45,165 nucleotides of DNA from Lachnospiraceae bacterium. Its GTDB lineage: Bacteria > Bacillota > Clostridia > Lachnospirales > Lachnospiraceae. The DNA lies in assembly GCA_026169045.1 (NCBI GenBank), contig JAPFDH010000120.1, forward strand, positions 1 to 45,165, given 5' to 3'. Each line of letters starts with the position of its first letter. The stretch's first letter is position 1. Both the position numbers and the translations under genes were made by a program. The notes under the pieces are model-generated. The model saw only the letters and a program-made list of their open reading frames with translations, ran no database searches and was not told the DNA's origin. Shown piece by piece: positions 1-7,911 of this stretch.

Positions 1-1
1 C

Positions 2-45
2 AAAAAATCAAGGTTATAAGATCAAGTCAGCAACTGCATAACCTT
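2..45 (-). terminator. Rho-independent terminator after the telA unit
   Basis: An 8-bp inverted repeat, AAGGTTAT at 10-17 and ATAACCTT at 38-45, is followed on the minus strand by a run of six T (complement of 2-7). It lies about 105 bases past the telA-like stop codon and would end the minus-strand unit. The stem is short and the loop is 20 bases, so it is probably not very strong. Confidence 0.6.
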
Positions 46-73
46 AACATTCTGAATATTCAATTTTTAAAAT

Positions 74-90
74 AGCCATCACAGATGGCT
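74..90 (-). terminator. small hairpin after telA
   Basis: AGCCATC (74-80), a 3-base loop and GATGGCT (84-90) form a tight 7-bp hairpin. On the minus strand it is followed by ATTTTAAAAATT, a broken U-tract. It may act in tandem with the hairpin at 10-45 or simply protect the 3' end. Confidence 0.4.
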
Positions 91-150
91 TGTTTGCCAT
101 GCAAAAAAATGATACCCTCTACTTTTTAATTTTCAATCTTACTCCTCAAT

Positions 151-1308
151 TCATCGTTTCAACTGCAACAGTTTATTTTTCAACTCGTTTTCAATTCGAT
201 ACAATTCTTTTTCTGCTTCCAGTCTCTTCTGCCGTCCTTCACTCTGGATTTTCATCACTTCATCAATGGTAGATATTAAAGACTCATTTGTCATTTTCAA
301 TGTTTCAATATCGACAACGCCCCGTTCCGATTCTCTGGCAGTCTCTATAGTAGACATTTTAAGTGTTGCTGCATTTTTGCGAAGCAATTCATTGGTCATG
401 TCCGTCACCTCATGCTGTGCCTGCGCTGCCTGAGCCGAATGGGTCACTCCCAACGCCAATACCATCTGACTTTTCCATAGAGGTATCGTATTTACAATGG
501 TAGACTGTATTTTTTCCGACATCAATGTATCATTGTTTTGAATCAAACGGATCTGTGGTGCCATTTGAATCGAAATCATCCTTGTCAATTCCAAATCATG
601 AATCTTTTTTTCAAACCGATTGCAGAGTCCGACTAAGTCATTGACTGCCTGAGCATCTTCCTGCAGCCCGCTCTTTTCTGCTTTTTCTTTCAATGCCGGG
701 ATTTCTTCAGACATAACCGCCTGAATCTTCTTTTTTCCGGCTAAAATATACATGGACAATTCTTTAAAGTATGTCTTATTCATTTCATACATTTTATCCA
801 GCATTGCCGCATCTTTCATGAGCTGAATCTGATGTCCTTCCAATACTTTAATCACACGATTTACATTCGTCTCTGCTTTTTCATATTTTGCTTTCATACT
901 TTCCAATTTATTGGCGCTTTTTCTGAAAAAGCCGAAAATTCCCTTTGATTCTTCCTCCGCATCAAAACTTTTCAGTTCGGAAACCACTCCTGAAAGCATT
1001 TCTCCAATTTCTCCCAGATCTTTCGTTTTTACATTTTCCAGTGCTGATTCAGAAAAGTCAGCAATTTTTTTCTGGGCGCCTACACCATACTGCAAAATCA
1101 TACTGGAATTCGATAAATCAATCTGTTTCGAAAAATCATCTACCATCTTTCTCTCCTGAGGAGAAAGATTACTTTCCTCCAGAATAGGAGCCTCACTTTC
1201 TTCTTTCACGACTTCCTTCTTTTCTTCTAAAAAAGGCTCAAAAGTCAATGTTGGACTTGGGGTATCCAATGTTTCTTCAGCAAAACGTTTCATTTCCTCT
1301 TCGTTCAT
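151..1308 (-). CDS. TelA-family toxic anion resistance protein
   Basis: A soluble, Glu/Lys-rich, mostly helical protein of 385 residues. The central and C-terminal region has the TelA hallmarks, for example WKSQMVLALG, LLRKNAATLK and a long charged C-terminal helix. TelA proteins were named for tellurite resistance, but their molecular role is unclear; many sit beside xpaC-like genes and are linked to envelope stress. I chose the ATG at 1308 over the in-frame ATG at 1320 because GAGGA lies 4-9 bases upstream of 1308, while nothing like a ribosome binding site precedes 1320. It is last of four co-directional genes and follows xpaC by 54 bases. The family call is firm; the function is not established. 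Confidence 0.85.
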   Translation of the reverse strand: MNEEEMKRFAEETLDTPSPTLTFEPFLEEKKEVVKEESEAPILEESNLSPQERKMVDDFSKQIDLSNSSMILQYGVGAQKKIADFSESALENVKTKDLGEIGEMLSGVVSELKSFDAEEESKGIFGFFRKSANKLESMKAKYEKAETNVNRVIKVLEGHQIQLMKDAAMLDKMYEMNKTYFKELSMYILAGKKKIQAVMSEEIPALKEKAEKSGLQEDAQAVNDLVGLCNRFEKKIHDLELTRMISIQMAPQIRLIQNNDTLMSEKIQSTIVNTIPLWKSQMVLALGVTHSAQAAQAQHEVTDMTNELLRKNAATLKMSTIETARESERGVVDIETLKMTNESLISTIDEVMKIQSEGRQKRLEAEKELYRIENELKNKLLQLKR

Positions 1309-1362
1309 TTTTTTCCTCATTTCTATTATCTATCTTTTTCCCAAATAACAGTTTTCAAAAAT

Positions 1363-2589
1363 CTATTCTCTTTTTTGCTTCATCTGTTCAAATTCACTAT
1401 CTGTCAAACCTTCCTGTTTCAACATAGTTTCTAAAACAGAGATATCCGTTGAAATATCCATAGCCACATCTTCATACAAACTATCCAGCAAGTTTTCAAA
1501 CGCATGGATAATGGTATTTAATGTCTGGCTGATTTCTTCTTTCGCTTTTTTTATATTCTCTCCCTGAATGGTTTCTTTATCAAAATCCCGATAGGCATTG
1601 ACCAATTTCAACGTAGTGGGAAGATAATATTCCGTAAATTTTTCTATTTCCGGCAGTTTTTCCGGATTCAACTCAACACACTGAAAAATTTTTCGTATCA
1701 CCATTTCCAGTCTTGTCAGTTTCAAAGAAATTTCTTTTTCTTCCAAAACAAGATTTGCTTCTTTTAACTGACGGGCATATTCTTCCCCTATTTCCATTAC
1801 CTTATTTAATTTATCATCTTTTCTTCTTTTTTCCTGTGCCTGCGCCCGGGCTTCTTCTTCCTTTTCTTCCTGCTTTTTCATCTCCATCTGCTGCATACGG
1901 GTGGCCTGATAAAGACGATAGGTTTCATCATTTAAAATCAGATATCTTTCTTCCGGATCAATATGTCCATCTGGGAACATTCCATTTTCTATCATTTTTC
2001 GGACGTCTCTGCGAACAAATCCCAATGACTTCCCTGTAGCCTCCGATAATTCTTCCATGGTAATAAAACTTGCCTGACCAATCTGATATAAATAACGTTT
2101 AAACCGCCTGGTACGCCTGTTCATACGAATTCCAGACACCAGTATAACCAGACTTGCCAATAAAAATGGTGACAATACAGCCAGGCTGATCGTGGTGATC
2201 CCTGATCCGATAAATCCTGCGGCAGAGGCCGATAAAATGGATAATTCGGCCATTCCAAAAGCAAATGTGCCAATTCCGCCGAAAACTGTTCCTAAAATCC
2301 CGGCAACAGCGCCCTTTGCTCTGCCAAAGACAGGTTTGGGCAGGTTTCTTCTGTTTTCATAGCGCACATAACGATCTGCCGCCCGCTGATACCGGTATGG
2401 GGAGGATTGCTTTGAATCTTCTTTTGAACGTTCCGATTGCATCCCCATGCTTGATTTTACCTCATCCAATGCCTTTCCCACTGTCCCGGAAATATCCCGA
2501 TTCAGTTTTTCAAAATCCATATTTTTTACAGCACCCTGTACCATATCTTTAATCTGGTCTCCCAGATCTGAAAAATCATTTTTACTCAT
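1363..2589 (-). CDS. XpaC-like 5-bromo-4-chloroindolyl phosphate hydrolysis family protein
   Basis: 408 residues. The N-terminus is polar and helical (residues 1-90). A Gly/Ala-rich hydrophobic stretch with two probable membrane helices covers about 90-155. Next comes a winged-helix-like segment (about 160-220, FITMEELSEATGKSLGFVRRD), then a long charged coiled coil to the C-terminus. This is the architecture of XpaC-family proteins in Clostridia. The family was named from a phosphatase screen, but no catalytic motif is visible, so hydrolase activity should not be assumed. It is paired with the telA-like gene downstream, an association seen in many Firmicutes that suggests a shared envelope-related role. 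It starts 13 bases after the dehydrogenase stop. Confidence 0.8.
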   Translation of the reverse strand: MSKNDFSDLGDQIKDMVQGAVKNMDFEKLNRDISGTVGKALDEVKSSMGMQSERSKEDSKQSSPYRYQRAADRYVRYENRRNLPKPVFGRAKGAVAGILGTVFGGIGTFAFGMAELSILSASAAGFIGSGITTISLAVLSPFLLASLVILVSGIRMNRRTRRFKRYLYQIGQASFITMEELSEATGKSLGFVRRDVRKMIENGMFPDGHIDPEERYLILNDETYRLYQATRMQQMEMKKQEEKEEEARAQAQEKRRKDDKLNKVMEIGEEYARQLKEANLVLEEKEISLKLTRLEMVIRKIFQCVELNPEKLPEIEKFTEYYLPTTLKLVNAYRDFDKETIQGENIKKAKEEISQTLNTIIHAFENLLDSLYEDVAMDISTDISVLETMLKQEGLTDSEFEQMKQKRE

Positions 2590-2602
2590 TTTTACTCACA
2601 CT

Positions 2603-3559
2603 CTATAGCTTTCTATACCCAGTTTCAAAATCTACCATATTTTTCAGCGGCTTCCCTTTAAGAAATGCTTCCAGATTCTGACATGCAATTCCAAGAATCC
2701 TTTCATGCGTTTCTTTCAGGTGATACTGCCCGGAAACGTGAGGCGTCAGAATCAGATTCGGTGCCTTCCACAGGCGGTGACCTACGGGCAGCGGTTCCGG
2801 ATCAGTTACATCCAAACCGGCTCCACCGATCCAACCTTCTTCCAAAGCGTCACACAGCGCATCCGTATCCACTGCCGATCCTCTGCCCACATTTAAAAGA
2901 ATCGCATCTTGTTTCATTTTTCTGATACGTTCGCGATTCATAATACCATTTGTCTCCTTTGTTCCGGGAAGGCTCATAGCCACAATATCGGCACGTCCCA
3001 GACATTCATCCAGTTGATCCATTTGATATAATTCATCTACAAATTCCGGTTTTTCCGTTTTCGTACGGCGGATTCCGATAACATAACTTCCCAGAGCTTT
3101 CATTCGCGAAGCAAATTCACTGCCAATATCTCCCAAACCGATCACCAATGTGACACTGCCCCAAATGGATGTAACACTTCCTTCATCCTTCCACTGGCCA
3201 TTTCTTTGGTTTTCAGCGTATAAATATAATTTCTTCTTCAACCCCAAAGCCATTCCGATCATATGCTCAGAAATTGCTAAACCGTATGCCCCTGTAGCAT
3301 TGGTTAATTTTGCCTCTTTTGGCAATACACCTTCTGCCAAATAGCCATCTGTCCCGGCACTGTTTAATTGTAACCATTTTAATTGTTCTGTTCCGGCAAT
3401 CTTCTCCGGTTTCACGTTTCCTATGATTATATCCATTTTCTGCACGACATCCCGCTCCACTTCTGCCGCTGCCTGATACACAAATGACGCCTGTGGCGCG
3501 ATTTGTTCCAACCTTTTCCTGTGACGTTCTTCCACAGGAATCGTTACTAAAATATTCAT
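2603..3559 (-). CDS. D-isomer specific 2-hydroxyacid dehydrogenase
   Basis: 318 residues, normal length for the family. The Rossmann nucleotide-binding motif is VIGLGDIGSEFASRMKALG (about residue 139). The catalytic Arg lies in LLNVGRGSAVD, the Glu in DPEPLPVGHRLW, and the His in NLILTPHVSGQ, completing the Arg-Glu-His set. It should reduce a 2-keto acid, or oxidise a D-2-hydroxy acid, using NAD(P)H in the cytosol. The substrate cannot be read from sequence; glyoxylate/hydroxypyruvate reductase-like or phosphoglycerate dehydrogenase-like relatives are alternatives, but a serine-pathway role is not indicated by the neighbours. The start has AAAGGAA eight bases upstream. It lies between the PPC-domain gene and xpaC, probably in one transcript. 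Confidence 0.88.
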   Translation of the reverse strand: MNILVTIPVEERHRKRLEQIAPQASFVYQAAAEVERDVVQKMDIIIGNVKPEKIAGTEQLKWLQLNSAGTDGYLAEGVLPKEAKLTNATGAYGLAISEHMIGMALGLKKKLYLYAENQRNGQWKDEGSVTSIWGSVTLVIGLGDIGSEFASRMKALGSYVIGIRRTKTEKPEFVDELYQMDQLDECLGRADIVAMSLPGTKETNGIMNRERIRKMKQDAILLNVGRGSAVDTDALCDALEEGWIGGAGLDVTDPEPLPVGHRLWKAPNLILTPHVSGQYHLKETHERILGIACQNLEAFLKGKPLKNMVDFETGYRKL

Positions 3560-3605
3560 CTTCTATTCCTTTCTATCTCTTCTAAATATAACCGTATCCT
3601 TTTAC

Positions 3606-4025
3606 TCAGAACTGATATACATTAAGGCCTACCTGTTCATCATAAACACGATCCACACTACCGGAAATAATCTGAATCACCATTTCACATGTCCCGCTCA
3701 CGACTGCCCGGTTCAAATGACCGCCAAACACATGATAGTCTTTGTCTCCTGCACTCATATGGATATGTGCATAATACTTTCCATTCATGGTATTTACTGT
3801 ACCGGTCAGCGAAACAATTTCAAAATCTCCCTTTTTCATGCACGAATGGTATTTTTTCTCAGCGGTATCAAATAAGCCTACTGTAAATTCTCCTACAGCT
3901 CCCAACGCAGAAACACTTGCCAGTTTTATTTGTTCTTTTTCACATATTATTTGTAAATTCTCAAGAATCTCTTCTCCCTTATCAATTCTTGCAACAATCG
4001 TCTGATCAAATCTCCTATATTCCAT
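3606..4025 (-). CDS. PPC (DUF296) domain protein
   Basis: 139 residues consisting of a single PPC/DUF296 domain. The family core GTVNTMNGKYYAHIHMSAGD and the following GGHLNRAVVSGTCEMVI are both present; the His residues in AHIHM and GGHL are the conserved metal-site candidates. In plants this domain is attached to AT-hook DNA-binding proteins. Bacterial stand-alone versions are small trimeric proteins of unknown role, so calling it DNA-binding would be an over-reading because no AT hook is seen. It is the first gene of the minus-strand group 4025-151, with AAAGGAAG upstream of its ATG. The domain call is confident and the function unknown. Confidence 0.82.
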   Translation of the reverse strand: MEYRRFDQTIVARIDKGEEILENLQIICEKEQIKLASVSALGAVGEFTVGLFDTAEKKYHSCMKKGDFEIVSLTGTVNTMNGKYYAHIHMSAGDKDYHVFGGHLNRAVVSGTCEMVIQIISGSVDRVYDEQVGLNVYQF

Positions 4026-4131
4026 AAATTTCTTCCTTTCCCCAACCGTTTTTCACAGCAAACACTTTCGCGCTTTTTATCAATATAACGCTATTCTATC
4101 ACATCATCCCTATGAAATCCAGCGTATAACA

Positions 4132-4160
4132 TTGACTTTTCTCCTTAGACATGTTAGGAT
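4132..4160 (+). promoter_or_regulatory. sigma-A-type promoter of the MATE gene
   Basis: TTGACT (4132-4137), a 17-base spacer and TAGGAT (4155-4160) make a good vegetative promoter and predict a start near 4167. The spacer and -10 contain an imperfect inverted repeat (TCCTTA at 4142-4147 and TAAGGA at 4159-4164), which could be an operator for a MerR/MarR-type regulator. That reading is speculative. Confidence 0.6.
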
Positions 4161-4172
4161 AAGGACTGCATA

Positions 4173-4223
4173 AAGCCGTATGTTTGCCTGTTTCTATGCA
4201 TAAACAGGAACTACGGTTTTTTT
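4173..4223 (+). promoter_or_regulatory. terminator-like attenuator in the MATE leader
   Basis: A two-part hairpin lies in the 5' leader. The outer stem is AAGCCGTA (4173-4180) with TACGGTTT (4212-4219, one G-U pair). The inner stem is CCTGTTT (4187-4193) with AAACAGG (4202-4208). Seven T (4217-4223) follow immediately. It therefore looks like an intrinsic terminator placed between promoter and gene, about 75 bases before the start codon, so read-through is presumably regulated. A short reading frame runs through its 5' half. Confidence 0.6.
4180..4203 (+). CDS. possible 7-codon leader peptide (MFACFYA)
   Basis: ATG at 4180 opens a frame of seven codons, MFACFYA, ending in TAA at 4201-4203. 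It lies wholly within the 5' half of the terminator-like hairpin. This layout resembles antibiotic-responsive attenuators in Firmicutes, where a ribosome stalled on a leader peptide disrupts the terminator. Against it, the nearest Shine-Dalgarno-like AAGGA (4161-4165) is 14 bases upstream and, given the predicted start near 4167, may not be transcribed. The frame could be coincidental. Confidence 0.35.
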   Translation: MFACFYA

Positions 4224-4298
4224 CTTTGTAACAACATAACATAGATAGAAGCTATTCCAGTAAAGATTCTGGTATTCTACGATTTTAGGAGGTTTCTT

Positions 4299-5645
4299 AT
4301 GGAGCAATCGAAACAAGACTTTATGAAAACACGGCCTGTGTTGCCCCTACTTCTTTCCATGGCCATTCCCATGATGTTATCCATGTTAATTCAATCCCTT
4401 TACAACATTGTGGACAGTATTTTTGTATCCAGACTTGGCACGGATGCATTAACAGCCGTATCACTGGTCTATCCGCTTCAGAACATAATTGTATCTGTCG
4501 CAGTAGGGATCGGTGTGGGAATCAGCTCTGTGATTTCCAGACACCTTGGAGCAGGAAATCAGGAAAATGCTGATAAAGCCGCCACCATCGGAATGGCTCT
4601 TACGGTATTCCACTCCATCCTATTTGTATTCATTGGGCTATTTGTCACAGTGCCTTTTCTAAAACTCTTTACCGATAATGCTGAAATTTTAAATATGGCC
4701 GCCCAATACGGTAAAATAGTTTTATGTTTTAGTTTTGGCAGTCTTCTTCAAATCAGCATGGAAAAAATCTTTCAGGCAACCGGAAATATGGTCGCTACCA
4801 TGTTTCTTCTGGGAACAGGATGCATCATCAATATTATTCTGGATCCCATCCTGATTTTCGGTTATTTTGGTTTTCCTGCTCTGGGGGTATCCGGTGCTGC
4901 CATTGCTACAGTAATCGGACAAATTGCTGCTTTCCTGCTTTATATTGTGGTCTACAAAAAAATGAATATCGGAGTTACCATCAGTAAATCCCACCTTACG
5001 TTCGATAGATCCATTATCCGACAAATTTATTCTGTCGGAATTCCTTCCAGTATTATGACAACACTTCCGTCTGTTCTGATCAGTATCTTAAACGGTTTAC
5101 TAATCGGATTCTCTGATGTATATGTGGCTGTCCTTGGAATTTACTTTAAACTCCAAACCTTTATCTACATGCCGGCAAACGGTATCATACAGGGGCTTCG
5201 TCCAATCGTGGGCTACAATTACGGAGCACATGAGACAAAACGTATGTATCAATCCATTCACCTGAGCCTCCTTTTTACTGCGATTCTCATGGTTCTGGGA
5301 ACCATAGCGGCTCTGGTATTTCCAAAACCCATTCTTTCTTTGTTTGATGCCGATGCTGCTTTAATGGAAAGCGGAGTAACGGCTCTGCGAATTATCAGTC
5401 TGGGCTTTCTGGTCTCTACCTTCAGCACCGTATATTCCGGTACATTTGAGGCACTGGGAAAAGGAAAAGAATCTCTCATTATTTCCTTACTCCGCCAGTT
5501 TATCATTACCATTTTACTGAGTTATATTTTATCAAAGTTTTTCGGAGTCAACGGAATCTGGGCATCCTTCCCTATCGCAGAAGCCATTGCCGCAGTGGCC
5601 GCCATTTACCTGTTTTATCGAACGAAACAACATTTATACCAGTGA
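4299..5645 (+). CDS. MATE family efflux transporter
   Basis: 448 residues with about twelve hydrophobic helices in two halves, as expected for the MATE (NorM/DinF-like) family. Recognisable segments include the N-terminal PVLPLLLSMAIPMMLSMLIQSLYNIVDSIFVS and the later ANGIIQGLRPIVGYNYGA, which is characteristic of the second half. It should export cationic drugs or metabolites in exchange for Na+ or H+ across the cytoplasmic membrane; the substrate is unknown. The start is preceded by AGGAGG at the right spacing. It stands alone, faces away from the gene group at 4025-151, and is expressed behind a structured leader, which suggests induction by its substrate. Confidence 0.93.
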   Translation: MEQSKQDFMKTRPVLPLLLSMAIPMMLSMLIQSLYNIVDSIFVSRLGTDALTAVSLVYPLQNIIVSVAVGIGVGISSVISRHLGAGNQENADKAATIGMALTVFHSILFVFIGLFVTVPFLKLFTDNAEILNMAAQYGKIVLCFSFGSLLQISMEKIFQATGNMVATMFLLGTGCIINIILDPILIFGYFGFPALGVSGAAIATVIGQIAAFLLYIVVYKKMNIGVTISKSHLTFDRSIIRQIYSVGIPSSIMTTLPSVLISILNGLLIGFSDVYVAVLGIYFKLQTFIYMPANGIIQGLRPIVGYNYGAHETKRMYQSIHLSLLFTAILMVLGTIAALVFPKPILSLFDADAALMESGVTALRIISLGFLVSTFSTVYSGTFEALGKGKESLIISLLRQFIITILLSYILSKFFGVNGIWASFPIAEAIAAVAAIYLFYRTKQHLYQ

Positions 5646-5694
5646 AGAAACTCTGCCTTAAAAATGCAGGGATGTATTATTTTCCATGAATTTA

Positions 5695-5748
5695 GAAAAG
5701 AAGCCCTTTCCATAGGAAAAAACTTTCCATAGGAAAAGACTTCTTTTC
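5695..5748. terminator. bidirectional terminator between MATE and GH120 genes
   Basis: GAAAAGAAG (5695-5703) pairs with CTTCTTTTC (5740-5748), followed on the plus strand by TTTTTT. The loop contains two direct copies of TTTCCATAGGAAAA (near 5707 and 5724), each with an internal TTCC/GGAA palindrome, so alternative foldings are possible. It serves two convergent genes. Confidence 0.65.
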
Positions 5749-5772
5749 TTTTTTAATATAAATAAGGAACTT

Positions 5773-7800
5773 TTATAAAAGGAAATCCTTTTTGCCGTTT
5801 TCAAAAGGTCCTACACATGGCCGAATGGATCTGTGGTTTCCAAAATAATCGGTATTCAACACAATCGGTGAACCATCCGGATTTTCAAAATACTGCTCTG
5901 GTTCAAAGGCCATACCTAATGTTTCTGTACTGATGGTTCCGACACAAAATTCAGGAAGAACCTCATACAAATTGGTCTGTACAGTCCATGTGCTATCTTT
6001 TTCTACTACAGACAGCGACACTTTATGGGAATCGTCTACAAGAGCGTTTTTTTCTTTTTTCCACGGGGCAGCGCCATTGAAGTATGCATTGCCTTCCGAC
6101 CATACAGGAAGATGTATGTAATAGCGGTCACTGGGTTCACTACCCATTCCGCAATAACCTTCAAATTCCTTTTTCCACTCCTCAAACAACTGATATCCAT
6201 TATTATATGGGAACGTTCCTACCAGGATGTTCCCGTCATCCCATTGATTTTTCCCCTCACCCTGCAGGAAATCTCGGATTTTCTGCAGACCGGAACGAAT
6301 GGGCTGCTGCACAAAGATATTATTATAGAACCGCATATCACCATGGAGGAATGTCATGAAACCGGCAACAGCGGTTCCATGGGGAACATGATATGGGGTA
6401 TAACGCGGAGAGGACAAGGTCTTTGCACCATTATCCGTACCCATACCAACTGCCGTAAAGGATCCTGCAATCAAATTATGGACAAACGCCACTCCCTGTG
6501 TAGCCAATTTTGCGCTGCGTTCCGAAAGCAGCAGATTGTTGTCAACTAAAGTAGGTCCATGAGATACTTCTATAAAAATATCTTCTCCCAAACCAGGTGT
6601 TCCCGGATCTATACAGTCATCGGCAATGGGCAGGCAATTGTGATGGAAAAAGTTCTGCGTCACTCTTGTACCCTGTGCCTGCCAGTCTAACCAGAGACCA
6701 CGGGTACAGTGATGAATATGATTTCTCCGATAAATAACATCAATGGCAGCATGCATTTTAATTCCACCGATTTCAGCGCCTGCAAGATTCTGTTTATTAT
6801 TAATATGATGAATATGGTTGTCTTCAATAAGAGAAAAAACACCGCCTAAATGACCAACAATTCCTGTCTGCCCACAGTCATGAATATTACATCTCCGAAT
6901 CACATGGGAACCAATGGTTTCTTTGCTCCATCCTTCTCTCTGCGCCTGACAGATACAGTCTCTTTCTGTCTGGGTTCCGTCCTTAAATTTCCAGTTGAGC
7001 CATTTGTTATCGTTCTCCGGCTGCTTATACTTTCCAAGAGAAATGCCGGAACATTTGGAATGTGAAATCTCACAATCTTCAATGATCCATCCCTTTGACC
7101 AATGAGGACCCACCATTCCTTCCTGATAAGCCGTAGGCGGAGCCCACTGGGTAGCAGCCTTCGTGATACAGAAACCGGAAAGCGTAATATAACCGACTCC
7201 TTCTTCTTGCGGATAGAAAAGTGTCCGACGAACATTGATCTCCACAGTTTCCTCATTGGGATTCAAACCATGGAAATTTGCATATAAAACCGTTTCATTT
7301 TTTTCTTCATCCTGTTCTGTATACCAGGTATAAACAGAAAAATCAGCATCCCAGGAAGCCATGGACTTCTTCGGTGATAAAACCTGGGCAAGCTCTGGAA
7401 CTTCATAAAGAGATTTATCATTCAGATACACTTCTCCGGTATGGGCAATAAAAGACGCAATATACCAATCGCCGCTCACCAAAGTTGTGTATGGATTATA
7501 CTCTCCGAAAACCCCATTGGGAATTCTGCAAACCCACACATTCCCCTGGTATGGTTTCCAGCTTTTTACTTCTTCCGCACCAGTAATCACTGCTTTTAAA
7601 GGCTCTGTTGAGATGTAATGAATTCTCTGATTTGATGTACCGGCATGAATCGGGTTAACCGACTCCCGATATACTCCGGGAAATACCAATACTTCATCCC
7701 CCGCCATCGCCTTTTCTGCTGCTTCCTGAATTGTTTTAAACGGAAATCTCTCACTTCCGTCACCGCTTGTAAATACAGAACCATCCACATAATACTTCAT
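5773..7800 (-). CDS. GH120-like beta-xylosidase (right-handed parallel beta-helix)
   Basis: 675 residues. The N-terminus (MKYYVDGSVF...FKTIQEAAEKAMAGDEVLVFPGVYRE) is a DUF1565/beta-helix entry, followed by many short N-x-I/H-H-x turns typical of a right-handed parallel beta-helix. In GH120 enzymes such as Thermoanaerobacterium XylC the nucleophile Asp and acid/base Glu lie about 23 residues apart. Candidates here are Asp372 in GLWLDWQ and Glu411 in IFIEVSHGP, separated by an insertion (about 389-406). No signal peptide is seen, so it probably acts in the cytosol on imported xylo-oligosaccharides. GGGAGG precedes the ATG. No transporter or regulator of sugars adjoins it. The family assignment is from memory of motifs; a different beta-helix hydrolase or lyase remains possible. 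Confidence 0.68.
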   Translation of the reverse strand: MKYYVDGSVFTSGDGSERFPFKTIQEAAEKAMAGDEVLVFPGVYRESVNPIHAGTSNQRIHYISTEPLKAVITGAEEVKSWKPYQGNVWVCRIPNGVFGEYNPYTTLVSGDWYIASFIAHTGEVYLNDKSLYEVPELAQVLSPKKSMASWDADFSVYTWYTEQDEEKNETVLYANFHGLNPNEETVEINVRRTLFYPQEEGVGYITLSGFCITKAATQWAPPTAYQEGMVGPHWSKGWIIEDCEISHSKCSGISLGKYKQPENDNKWLNWKFKDGTQTERDCICQAQREGWSKETIGSHVIRRCNIHDCGQTGIVGHLGGVFSLIEDNHIHHINNKQNLAGAEIGGIKMHAAIDVIYRRNHIHHCTRGLWLDWQAQGTRVTQNFFHHNCLPIADDCIDPGTPGLGEDIFIEVSHGPTLVDNNLLLSERSAKLATQGVAFVHNLIAGSFTAVGMGTDNGAKTLSSPRYTPYHVPHGTAVAGFMTFLHGDMRFYNNIFVQQPIRSGLQKIRDFLQGEGKNQWDDGNILVGTFPYNNGYQLFEEWKKEFEGYCGMGSEPSDRYYIHLPVWSEGNAYFNGAAPWKKEKNALVDDSHKVSLSVVEKDSTWTVQTNLYEVLPEFCVGTISTETLGMAFEPEQYFENPDGSPIVLNTDYFGNHRSIRPCVGPFENGKKDFLL

Positions 7801-7911
7801 AAAAAACCTCCCACAAGATCGAAATATTTCTTTATATGCATTATAAAAGAGGGATCACCTGGATTCAATAGACTTATGTGAAATATTCCCTTTCTGTATT
7901 TGTAAAATCTT

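Noticed and set aside
2603-3559. Phosphoglycerate dehydrogenase (serA)
   Set aside because: The catalytic motifs fit the wider D-2-hydroxyacid family only; no serine pathway partner or regulatory domain is present.
4173-4223. Known riboswitch class ahead of the MATE gene
   Set aside because: I could not match the conserved bases of the guanidine, PreQ1, xanthine or other classes that I know; the short nested hairpin looks more like an attenuator.
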